Source of the DNA: Pseudomonas fluorescens
Lineage (GTDB): Bacteria > Pseudomonadota > Gammaproteobacteria > Pseudomonadales > Pseudomonadaceae
NCBI RefSeq assembly: GCF_000730425.1
Contig: NZ_CP008896.1
Coordinates: 496,001-560,000, forward strand
Direction of reading: 5' to 3'
Length of the DNA stretch: 64,000 nucleotides
The notes under the pieces were generated by a model, which saw only the letters and a list, made by a program, of their open reading frames with translations, had not been told where the DNA came from and did no database searches. Below, one piece after another: positions 56,926 to 64,000 of this stretch (its first letter is position 1; the number at the start of each line of letters is the position of its first letter). The position numbers and the translations under genes were made by a program.

Positions 56926-58167
56926 TTAGACAGCGCTGGCTTCATCGCGTGCGTTGGCATGTGCGGGGTTGTCGGCCAGCGCCTGTTCCTGGGCGGCGCG
57001 CCAGGCGGCGGCAGGGCTGACAGCGTTGAGGTAGAAATCGCCCAGGGCCCGTTCGCGGTAGATCGCCGGGTTGTGCGAGGCCAGGGTGCGGGCATTGCGC
57101 CAATGCCGGTCAAGGCTGCGGCCCCGGCTGGTGGCCGAGGCACCGCCGACTTCGAACAGCAGGCTGGTGGCTTCCAGCACCAGCGGCAGGATCACTTGCT
57201 GCGCCTGGTAGGTGCGCACATCCGCGTCGACGTAGTGTGCTTCGCTGATGGAGCCGTCGAGCACGGCCTCGTGGGTGGTTTGCAATACCTGCGCGGTGCT
57301 CTGCACCAGGCTGTCGGCGGCATAGGACAGGCTCGACAATTTGCCCACCACCCGTTGCACCAGCGGGTCCAGGCGCGGGCTGGACTGCCCGGGAATGCCA
57401 AAGGCGCGGGTACGGCCCTGGACAAACTCGACGGCGTCACGCAACGCCGCACGGGCGATCCCGGCCAGGGTCGCCAGGTGGAACAACTGGTAGAACGCCG
57501 AGATATATGACTCGGCGCGCAACTCGCCGGGTTTGAAGCGCCGCAGCACCTGATGCTCGGGCACCGCCACCTGGTCGAAGCGCGTGGTGCCGCTGCCGCT
57601 CAGGCGCTGGCCAAAGCCGTCCCAGTCATCCACGCGGGTCACGCCGGGCGCATCGGTGGGCACCACCACGCTGATAAAGTCGGTACCGTCGGCGGCGGCC
57701 ACGGCGATCCAGTCGGCATACAAGGTGCCGGTGCAGTAATACTTCTGGCCGTCCAGTTGCCAGCCTTCGGCGGTGGGTTTGAGCGTCACCGAGTTGTTGG
57801 TGGTGTCACTGCGCTCGGCCATGGCTGCGCCCCACAATTGCCCAGCGACCACCTTGGGCAACCAGTAGGCCTGGGAGTCATGGTCCTGGCTCACGAGCCG
57901 GCCTTCGACGAAGCCGAAATGCGCGCGCACGATCTGTGGCAGGTTCGAGTCGGCGCTGCCCAACTCGGTGAGCAAGTCGAACAGCTGCGGCAGGCTGGCG
58001 CCCAGGCCGCCTTGGCTGCGCGGCACCCGCAGGGCGCCGAAGCCGGTGTCTTTCAACCAGCCGACGGCCTCGAAAGCCAGGGTTCGTTCCTGTTCACGCT
58101 GCACCGCGCCTTCGGCGATGCGCTGGAAGACCGGGGCGAAGCGTTCGTGCAGTTGGGTGTCGCTCAT
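56926..58167 (-). CDS. SfnB-like acyl-CoA-dehydrogenase-fold flavoprotein (copy 1)
   Basis: 413 residues, same architecture as the gene at 51905 but clearly diverged. FAD-region YYCTGTLYADWIAVAAADGT, C-terminal GRSLDRHWRNARTLASHNP. Begins the second half of the cluster after a REP pair; 26 bases separate it from the monooxygenase, so they are co-transcribed. Confidence 0.82.
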   Translation of the reverse strand: MSDTQLHERFAPVFQRIAEGAVQREQERTLAFEAVGWLKDTGFGALRVPRSQGGLGASLPQLFDLLTELGSADSNLPQIVRAHFGFVEGRLVSQDHDSQAYWLPKVVAGQLWGAAMAERSDTTNNSVTLKPTAEGWQLDGQKYYCTGTLYADWIAVAAADGTDFISVVVPTDAPGVTRVDDWDGFGQRLSGSGTTRFDQVAVPEHQVLRRFKPGELRAESYISAFYQLFHLATLAGIARAALRDAVEFVQGRTRAFGIPGQSSPRLDPLVQRVVGKLSSLSYAADSLVQSTAQVLQTTHEAVLDGSISEAHYVDADVRTYQAQQVILPLVLEATSLLFEVGGASATSRGRSLDRHWRNARTLASHNPAIYRERALGDFYLNAVSPAAAWRAAQEQALADNPAHANARDEASAV

Positions 58168-58218
58168 ATTCGGTTCCTAATCTGAAATTAAGTCATTCAA
58201 AGCTGACGACAATCCAAT

Positions 58219-58322
58219 GTGGGAGCGGGCTTTTGTGGGAGCGGGCTTGCTCGCGAAGGCGTTGGATCAGTCAACCTATGTATTGACTGAAACGCCGCCT
58301 TCGCGAGCAAGCCCGCTCCCAC
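58219..58322. repeat. REP doublet (GTGGGAGCGGGC family)
   Basis: A partial unit at 58219-58230, a full unit from 58235 (GTGGGAGCGGGCTTGCTCGC) and an inverted copy at 58296-58322 (CGCCTTCGCGAGCAAGCCCG onward). It splits the organosulfur cluster between permease 1 and SfnB copy 1 and could moderate readthrough or mRNA decay. Confidence 0.9.
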
Positions 58323-58351
58323 ACAAGCCAGCCCGAACATAAAACCGGTGT

Positions 58352-59275
58352 TCATCGCGGTTTAACCCGTGGGTCAATCAACCCGTTGAGCACATCCACC
58401 AACAGGTTCACCACCACGTAAATCAATGCCGCCAACAGCGTGATCCCCAGTACCACCGGCGCATCCTTGGCCACGGCGGCATCGAGCATCATTCGCCCGA
58501 TGCCCTGGCGGGCGAACAGCATTTCGGTGACCACTGCGCCCCCCAGGAGGCTGGCGAAGATGAACCCGGACAAGGTCACCAGCGGCACCAGGGCATGGCG
58601 CAACGCGTGGCGCAGGCGCACGGCGGTCTGCGACAGGCCGCGGGCGCGGGCCATGGCGATAAAGGGTTGTTCGAGGATGTCTTCCAACGCCTGGCGCAGC
58701 ACCTGGCTGAGCATCCCGGCAATCGGCAGGGCCAGGGCGAGGGTCGGCAGGATCAGGGTTTGCCAGCCGTTGGAGCCTGCCGGCGGCAACACCGGCCACT
58801 GGAAGGAAAACACCAGCAACAGCAAGATCCCCAGCACGAACGACGGCGAGGACGACAGCACCAACTCACTGGCCGACGCCACGTGGCGTACCCAGGGCCT
58901 GCGTTTGGCAGTGAGCACCGCGCTGGCCAGCGCCAGGACGATGGCCAGCGATGCCGCACTCACGGCCAGTTGCAGCGTGGCGCCGATCTGCTTGCCGATC
59001 GCCTCGGTGACAGGAATGCGCAGGCGGTACGACTCGCCAAAGTCACCGTGGGCGATCCGCCCCACATAGCGCCCGTATTGCACCCACAAGGGTTGGTCAA
59101 AACCGTATTCCTCGCGGACCTGGGCCAATTGCTGCGGGGTAGGGATGGCGTCCGGCCCGCCGAGAATCGCCAGCACCGGGTCGCCGGCACTGAAATGGAT
59201 GGCGATGAAGGTCAAGGTGGCTGCGCCCCACAGCACGCCCACGCCGGCCAGTAGTCGAGCGGCAAGCCATTTCAT
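58352..59275 (-). CDS. Peptide-type ABC transporter permease (DppB class)
   Basis: 307 residues with six helices, DppB-style N-terminus RLLAGVGVLWGAATLTFIAI and VLAILGGPDAIPTP, EAA-loop RARGLSQTAVRLRHALRHAL and C-terminal DVLNGLIDPRVKPR. Pairs with the permease at 54723; overlaps the binding-protein gene by four bases. Confidence 0.92.
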   Translation of the reverse strand: MKWLAARLLAGVGVLWGAATLTFIAIHFSAGDPVLAILGGPDAIPTPQQLAQVREEYGFDQPLWVQYGRYVGRIAHGDFGESYRLRIPVTEAIGKQIGATLQLAVSAASLAIVLALASAVLTAKRRPWVRHVASASELVLSSSPSFVLGILLLLVFSFQWPVLPPAGSNGWQTLILPTLALALPIAGMLSQVLRQALEDILEQPFIAMARARGLSQTAVRLRHALRHALVPLVTLSGFIFASLLGGAVVTEMLFARQGIGRMMLDAAVAKDAPVVLGITLLAALIYVVVNLLVDVLNGLIDPRVKPR

Positions 59276-60984
59276 GGCGCCTCCTGGTCCAGCCAGACGC
59301 TGGTAAAGAATGGGGTGTTGTGCACGGTATCGAAGATCAGCCCCTTGACCACCGTGCGATAGGCAATCAGCACCTGGCTCTCGAAGTCCGGCACCGCCGG
59401 CACCACCTCGGTCAGGCGTTGTTGCGCGGCGCTGTATAGCGCCTGCAACTGCTCCGGGTCATGGGAGCGGCGGGCGGCGCTGAGCAGTTGGTCCAGGCGC
59501 GGGTCGCTGAGGTTGCTGAGGTTGTTGCCGCTTTTGGTGGGCGAGGCCCGCGAGTCGCTGTGGTACAGGATGTACAGGCCGTCGGGGGTGTTGGTGTGCC
59601 AATAGCCTCCGCCGATGGCATCGTATTTGCCCGCCGTGCGGCGGTCGGTGAGCTGGGCCAGGGGCATCATTTCAATGATGAATTGCATGCCGACTTTTTT
59701 CGCATCCGCCTGCACCGCCACCGCGACGCTGCTGGGGAACGGCGGGCTTTCAAAACCCAGCAAGTGCGCCGACAGGCGTCGGCCATTCTTGACCCGATAG
59801 CCCTCGGCATCGCGCTCGGTCCAGCCGGCCTCGTCCAATTGGCGGTTGGCGGCGTCGACGTCATATTTCAAGACGTCGCGATAGGCCGGGTCGTAGAACG
59901 GCGTGTTCACCGCCAGGTAATCGCTCTTGGGCAAGAACTCGCCGAACCCGGCGATCCAGGCCAGGCCGTCACGGTCGATGGCCTGGGCGATGGCCTTGCG
60001 TACCCGCACATCGTCGAATGGAAAGCGCAGGGTGTTGAAGGTGATGCTGCGGTAAGGGCTGGCCATGCGGATCCGGTTGCGTACCACCAGGTTTTGCGAG
60101 GCGCGCATCGCCGCCGTATTTTGCGCCGGCGCATCCAGGGTGAAGTCCGAGCGCCTGGATTGCAGGGTGCTGTAGCGGGTCATGGCCTCGGGCACGATGC
60201 TCAGCTCGATACGGTCCAGGTAGGCCGGGCCGATGTGCCGGGTGACCGGCGGCGCCCAGTGATAATCGGCGCGCTTGATAAAGGTTGCCCCTTGTTCGCG
60301 GGTATAGCTTTGCAGCACGAACGGCCCGGAACCGATGGGATGCTCGGCAATGCTCTTGGGCGCTTCGCGGATCTGTTTGGGCGAGATCATGCTCAGCCAG
60401 GACTGCGCCAGCACATACAGGAACGGCGAGTAGGGTTCGCGCAGGTGGGCCTCGAAGGTGTAGTCGTCGATGATCCGGCCATCGATGTAGGGCGCGATGT
60501 ACGCCGCCGCCAGCGGCGACTTGGTAGCCGGGTCGCGCATATGCTCCAGGTTGATCTGCAGCGCCTGGGCGTTGAATTTTTCGCCGTCGCTGAAGGTCAC
60601 GTCGTCGCGCAGGTGGAAGGTGTAGGTCTTGCCATCCGGCGAGACGTCCCAGGACTTGGCCAGCCAGGGCGAGAGCTTGCCGTTCTCGTCCTGATACAGC
60701 AGGCAGTCGTAGACGATGCGCGCCAGCCATTGCACGTTACCGTGGTAGCTGGAATGCACATCGAAGGTGCCGGTATCCAGGGCAGCCGACACACGCAGGG
60801 TGCCGCCTGGCGTGCCCTGGCGGGTTTCGTGGTAGTCGCTGGGGTCGTAGCTGAGCAGGCCCTGGGCGTCGAGGTGCCCGTCCACGCGCTGCACCGAGCT
60901 GGGCGGTGGGGCGTCCGGCGAGCAGGCGCCCACCAGCAGCAACCCCAGGAGCAGGCCGAACCTGCTCCGGTGATTGATCGGCAT
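59272..60984 (-). CDS. Peptide-type ABC transporter substrate-binding lipoprotein
   Basis: 570 residues, SBP_bac_5 family. N-terminal lipobox LLVGAC (acylated Cys) from the ATG at 60984; earlier starts lack a signal sequence. Markers: GGTLRVSAALDTGTFDVHS, WLAKSWDVSPDGKTYTFHLR and FDDVRVRKAIAQAIDRDG. Binds the imported ligand, whose nature is unknown, in the periplasm. Confidence 0.9.
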   Translation of the reverse strand: MPINHRSRFGLLLGLLLVGACSPDAPPPSSVQRVDGHLDAQGLLSYDPSDYHETRQGTPGGTLRVSAALDTGTFDVHSSYHGNVQWLARIVYDCLLYQDENGKLSPWLAKSWDVSPDGKTYTFHLRDDVTFSDGEKFNAQALQINLEHMRDPATKSPLAAAYIAPYIDGRIIDDYTFEAHLREPYSPFLYVLAQSWLSMISPKQIREAPKSIAEHPIGSGPFVLQSYTREQGATFIKRADYHWAPPVTRHIGPAYLDRIELSIVPEAMTRYSTLQSRRSDFTLDAPAQNTAAMRASQNLVVRNRIRMASPYRSITFNTLRFPFDDVRVRKAIAQAIDRDGLAWIAGFGEFLPKSDYLAVNTPFYDPAYRDVLKYDVDAANRQLDEAGWTERDAEGYRVKNGRRLSAHLLGFESPPFPSSVAVAVQADAKKVGMQFIIEMMPLAQLTDRRTAGKYDAIGGGYWHTNTPDGLYILYHSDSRASPTKSGNNLSNLSDPRLDQLLSAARRSHDPEQLQALYSAAQQRLTEVVPAVPDFESQVLIAYRTVVKGLIFDTVHNTPFFTSVWLDQEAP

Positions 60985-61000
60985 TGTGAAGGCCCTCACC

Positions 61001-63130
61001 TTAGAAGTTGAACGCCACACCGGTGAAGGCGCCAAAGCCGTCCCCCGGGTACAGCGCGGCAACGTCCTTGCCCTGGGCGTCGTAGATCGGCTGGATGGCG
61101 GTGACATAGTTCTGGTCGGTGAGGTTTTTCACGTCCAGGTACACCTGCCATTTCTTGCTCGGGGCTTCATACCCCAGTTTGGCGCCGAAGATCGTGTAGG
61201 AGGGCGCATACAGGGTGTTGGCGTAGTCCACGGCGGTACTCGATACCGAACGCACATTGACCCCGGCATAGAACCCGTCGGGATGGCGGTATTGCAGTTC
61301 GGCCTGGTACACGTGCCTGGGCAGGCCCGGCAGCTCGTTGGAGCCAAAGCGTTCGTCGTTGCGGTAGTAGAAGTCGTTAAGGGTGTAGGCCTGGCGCAGG
61401 CTGACTTTTTCGCCGCGCGCACTTTGCCACAGCTCGGTGTCCAGGCCGGCTTCGATGCCCTGGTGAATGGTCGGGCTGGCGTTGGACGTCGAGTTGACCG
61501 CCGCTGTGGTACGGGTGGCCGGAATCACTTCGACGGTGAGCAGTTCATCCTTGATCCAGGAGCGGTACACCGCCAGGCTGGCGTCGAAAATCCCGGCTTT
61601 GCCGCGCACGCCAAATTCAACGGTATTGGCCTTCTGTTCGGTGAGGGTCTTGGCGTAGTTGCTGGTGACCCCGGAGCCTGACGACGACCAACTGCTGGGC
61701 GGGTCGATGGAGCGGCTGACGTTGCCGAACACCTGGAAACTCGGCGTGATTTCGTAGCGTAAACCCAGGCGTGGCGCGACGTTCCAGCTGTCGTAGTTGT
61801 AGTGGTCAGGGTAGGGCGAGGTATTGGCGCGGTCCGAGTAGCGCACCTCGATATCACGCTTGATCTGGCTCAGTGACAGGCCGGTGGACAGCCACAGGCG
61901 GTCAGTCAGTTGCAGGTCATTGCCGGCGGCAAACACGCGGTCGAACGAGCCGGTGTAGCGTGCCTGTTTCTGCAGGGCGCCGTAGGTGCTGGAGGCCGGG
62001 TTGCCGTTGTAGGTCTTGACCCCGGCCTGCAAGTGCTGGGTGCTGGTCAGGCTCAGGGAGGTGTTGCTGGTGTGGCCCTGGATCTGGTCGCTGCGGTTAT
62101 AGGTCAGCGACAGGTTCAGGTCGCGCCAGTCCCAATAGTTGGGGTTGACCGTGCTCTTGCGGTACAGCACCTGCGGGTAGTTGTGGTAGACCAGGCCAAA
62201 ATCCAGGGTGGCGTCGTCGTCGAAGGTGTAGGTGGTCTTGCTGGCGACCCAGGTCGAACCGCGCTTGGTGGAGTCATCGCGGCTGGCCAGGGCCACCGGG
62301 TTGGTTTGCGATGAGTCGTGCTTGAGCTGGGCCTTGGTCAGGGTGCCGGAGCTTTCGTGGTATTCCTCGCGGTAGCGCACGAACAGCCGGGTTTCCAACT
62401 TGGGGTTGAAGCGGTAGCCGAAGTTGGTCACCACGCCCTTGGCCTTGGTGAAGGTCCAGTCCTGGTAACCGTCGCGTTCGGAGTTGCTCAGGCTGACGTA
62501 GTAGTCGCCATTGTCCACCACGCCGCCGGTGCTCAACTGCTGCTTGCGCCAGCCAAAGCTGCCAGCCTCGAAGCGCGCGTGATTGCCCGGTGACGTCAGG
62601 CCGGAGTGAGTCACCATGTTGATCGCGCCACCCAGCGACAGCGCGCCGTACTGGAAGGCATTGGCCCCGCGCAGCACTTCGGTGTAGTCCAGGCCCTGGG
62701 TTTCCAGGAGCTCATAGGGCGTGCCGCCGGATCCGGTCAGGGCCAGGCCGTCGAACAGGAACTTGGTGCCCTCGCGAAAATACCCGGGGGAGGTATTGGC
62801 CCCGGAACCGCGGATGGAAATCTTGATCGCATCGTTGCCGCCCGCTGACTGCGCATACACGCCGGGCTGATAGGCGAGGGTGTCTTCCAGCGTCGCCGAA
62901 CGGCCGCGCTCCACGTCGCCAGCCTTGACCAGGCTGACGCCGCCGGCCACCTCGTCGAGCTTGAGCTGGGCTTCTTCGCTGGCGGTGACCTTGCTGGCCT
63001 GGACCGTTACGGTCTGCAGGCGCGAATCCTCGGCGTGGGCCCACTGGGAAGCGAGGATCAAGGTCAGAGCGCTGACGGTTTTAAACGAGCTGGAGGAGTG
63101 TTGAGGCAGAGGCCTTGAGATCAACTTCAA
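61001..63130 (-). CDS. TonB-dependent outer-membrane receptor
   Basis: 709 residues, no STN domain. Signal peptide ends ASQWAHA; the TonB-box-like SRLQTVTVQASK follows; plug about 60-175 (LEDTLAYQPGVYAQSAGGND), then the barrel to VAFNF. The start is TTG (KLISRPLPQ) after AGGGA, an unusual start. Likely outer-membrane step of the sulfur-compound importer: only 16 bases separate it from the binding protein. Confidence 0.9.
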   Translation of the reverse strand: MKLISRPLPQHSSSSFKTVSALTLILASQWAHAEDSRLQTVTVQASKVTASEEAQLKLDEVAGGVSLVKAGDVERGRSATLEDTLAYQPGVYAQSAGGNDAIKISIRGSGANTSPGYFREGTKFLFDGLALTGSGGTPYELLETQGLDYTEVLRGANAFQYGALSLGGAINMVTHSGLTSPGNHARFEAGSFGWRKQQLSTGGVVDNGDYYVSLSNSERDGYQDWTFTKAKGVVTNFGYRFNPKLETRLFVRYREEYHESSGTLTKAQLKHDSSQTNPVALASRDDSTKRGSTWVASKTTYTFDDDATLDFGLVYHNYPQVLYRKSTVNPNYWDWRDLNLSLTYNRSDQIQGHTSNTSLSLTSTQHLQAGVKTYNGNPASSTYGALQKQARYTGSFDRVFAAGNDLQLTDRLWLSTGLSLSQIKRDIEVRYSDRANTSPYPDHYNYDSWNVAPRLGLRYEITPSFQVFGNVSRSIDPPSSWSSSGSGVTSNYAKTLTEQKANTVEFGVRGKAGIFDASLAVYRSWIKDELLTVEVIPATRTTAAVNSTSNASPTIHQGIEAGLDTELWQSARGEKVSLRQAYTLNDFYYRNDERFGSNELPGLPRHVYQAELQYRHPDGFYAGVNVRSVSSTAVDYANTLYAPSYTIFGAKLGYEAPSKKWQVYLDVKNLTDQNYVTAIQPIYDAQGKDVAALYPGDGFGAFTGVAFNF

Positions 63131-63262
63131 TTGTGCATTCCCTGTGATTGGCTACGAGTGGAGGCGAGTTTCTATTCGTATAGTCAATCTCTGGCAGGGA
63201 TAGAGCAGAAAGCATGCCAAGCGCCAAAGCGGGTTTTTATAGGGGATTTGGTTTTAATCGGC

Positions 63263-63288
63263 ATGTCGTTTATGCCAAAAAACGACAT
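63263..63288. promoter_or_regulatory. Perfect 9-bp inverted repeat upstream of the TonB receptor
   Basis: ATGTCGTTT at 63263-63271 and AAACGACAT at 63280-63288 with an eight-base spacer, about 135 bases before the receptor start. A regulator-binding dyad is likely. Confidence 0.5.
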
Positions 63289-63300
63289 CTGTGTTGAATA

Positions 63301-63320
63301 ACTGTTCGAATTTGAACAGT
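63301..63320. promoter_or_regulatory. 7-bp inverted repeat upstream of the TonB receptor
   Basis: ACTGTTC-GAATTT-GAACAGT. It resembles a LexA box but has N10 between CTGT and ACAG rather than N8. It is probably a different regulator's operator. Confidence 0.45.
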
Positions 63321-63352
63321 GCTGGAGAGCCCCTAATCGGGCACAACAAAAT

Positions 63353-63449
63353 GTGGGCGCAGGCGTGCCCGCGAAAGCAATGGATCAGTCAGCACATACT
63401 GTTCTGTTGACTGACACACGGCCATCGCGAGCGGGCCTGCTTTCACATT
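63353..63449. repeat. Diverged REP pair
   Basis: GTGGGCGCAGGCGTGCCCGC and the inverted GCGAGCGGGCCTGCTTTCAC end a REP-type doublet with the GGATCAGTCAG middle also seen in other units here. Confidence 0.75.
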
Positions 63450-63503
63450 GTCGATCCGCACCTGCTGCGGGGGAATGCGCAACACCCGGGCGGCGCAGTG
63501 TCT

Positions 63504-63998
63504 TCATACCACCGAATCAGTGACGTCGAAGCTGCCTTGAGCGGTGAACTCTGGGTGGTCCGCATGCTTGAAGGTACAACTGAAACTGCCGACGGCATGA
63601 CCTGTGGCGGGCAAGGACTCGATTGTCAGTTCCCCCTTGTGTGCCATGACTACACCGTACGTATCCAGCCTGATAAATCTGACCTGTGCCCGGGTTTCTG
63701 ACTCGCTCAACGAATAGGTGCCCGGCGGCAAACTATCACTCAGCGCGACAGTTACGATGTTACGAATAGGAGGAAACTCCTCAGTAACTTGGCCTCGAAT
63801 AAATTTAGTATGATTTCCATCGAGGTCAGTTCTGTCGTAGATGTCTAAAACCTGAGCTTCGAAGTCTTTTAGGGGGGCTGAATTTCCGTAAAAATCAACT
63901 TCAAAGTTGCCGTAGCCCATTTGCACCTGAATTTCGCCGTTATGTACCTTGATTTCCTTGTCTGCGGACTTGGCCAGCAACTTAAAGGTGGCGCTCAT
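63504..63998 (-). CDS. Hypothetical beta-rich protein
   Basis: 164 residues starting MSATFKLLAKSADKEIKVHN, mostly predicted beta strands, with a single Cys in VGSFSCTFKH. No signal peptide or known domain recognised. The composition looks AT-richer than its neighbours, which may mark acquired DNA. The ATG lies two bases from the window edge, so upstream elements cannot be seen. Confidence 0.6.
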   Translation of the reverse strand: MSATFKLLAKSADKEIKVHNGEIQVQMGYGNFEVDFYGNSAPLKDFEAQVLDIYDRTDLDGNHTKFIRGQVTEEFPPIRNIVTVALSDSLPPGTYSLSESETRAQVRFIRLDTYGVVMAHKGELTIESLPATGHAVGSFSCTFKHADHPEFTAQGSFDVTDSVV

Positions 63999-64000
63999 TT

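Larger units (their letters stand above)
63131..63503. other. 373-base upstream region of the cluster
   Basis: No ORF. It holds two dyads at 63263-63288 and 63301-63320, an AT-rich stretch that may include the promoter, and a diverged REP pair at 63353-63449. Confidence 0.6.

Noticed and set aside
63301..63320. LexA (SOS) box
   Set aside because: The distance between CTGT and ACAG is ten bases, not eight, and the neighbouring gene is not an SOS function.

Overview
The window looks like chromosomal DNA of a Pseudomonas from the fluorescens complex. The evidence is high-GC coding on both strands, the Pseudomonas-type REP units (GTAGGAGCCGGCTTGCCGGC and GTGGGAGCGGGCTTGCTCGC), an MvaT-type H-NS protein, Hpd starting [10 protein letters not shown], a DNA topoisomerase IB, and the gor/ahpCF/gloA repertoire. 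I saw no rRNA, tRNA, CRISPR array or prophage. Calls rest on reading the sequence and remembered family features; no database search was run.

Layout. 0-3.3 kb: end of a FecR-type anti-sigma gene and a large TonB-dependent receptor with a signalling domain. 3.3-6.7 kb: XRE regulator, small membrane proteins, DUF533 protein, outer-membrane protein. 6.9-10.1 kb: MgtA Mg2+ P-type ATPase and a small unknown gene. 10.4-19 kb: LysE exporter, ArsB, hydrolase, AzlCD, lipoprotein, YoaK, ABC-F ATPase, topoisomerase IB. 19-21.6 kb: modABC (minus strand) with a ModE-like operator. 21.8-25.6 kb: a 1251-residue toxin-like protein with a candidate papain-like Cys-His-Asp triad. 25.6-29.1 kb: nitronate monooxygenase, then the alkB-ada DNA-alkylation repair pair and two small genes. 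29.3-31.4 kb: lipoprotein and tsdBA (thiosulfate to tetrathionate). 31.5-33.6 kb: small genes and the wreck of a fimbrial operon behind a run of 11 G/C. 33.9-42.6 kb: galU, gor, a divergent KfrA-like/tyrosine-recombinase pair, ahpC, ahpF, gloA and an mvaT-like gene. 42.8-50.8 kb: EAL protein, LysR/EamA pair, hpd with a leader ORF, a second toxin-related protein, RarD, Lrp. 50.8-63.1 kb: a minus-strand organosulfur-type scavenging cluster (TonB receptor, peptide-type ABC importer, FMN monooxygenase, two SfnB-like flavoproteins, aldo/keto reductase). 63.5-64 kb: an unknown beta-rich protein.

How genes work together. gor, ahpC, ahpF and gloA form a thiol/peroxide/methylglyoxal defence block, with an OxyR-like site before ahpC. 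AlkB and Ada repair alkylation damage, but Ada has lost three of four zinc cysteines. TsdB and TsdA form a periplasmic electron-transfer pair. The 51-63 kb cluster would bring a sulfur-containing compound through the outer membrane, import it and oxidise it. The most unusual items are the toxin at 21.8 kb, the homopolymer-fronted fimbrial remnant at 32.2-33.1 kb, the degenerate Ada sensor and the leader ORF before hpd.
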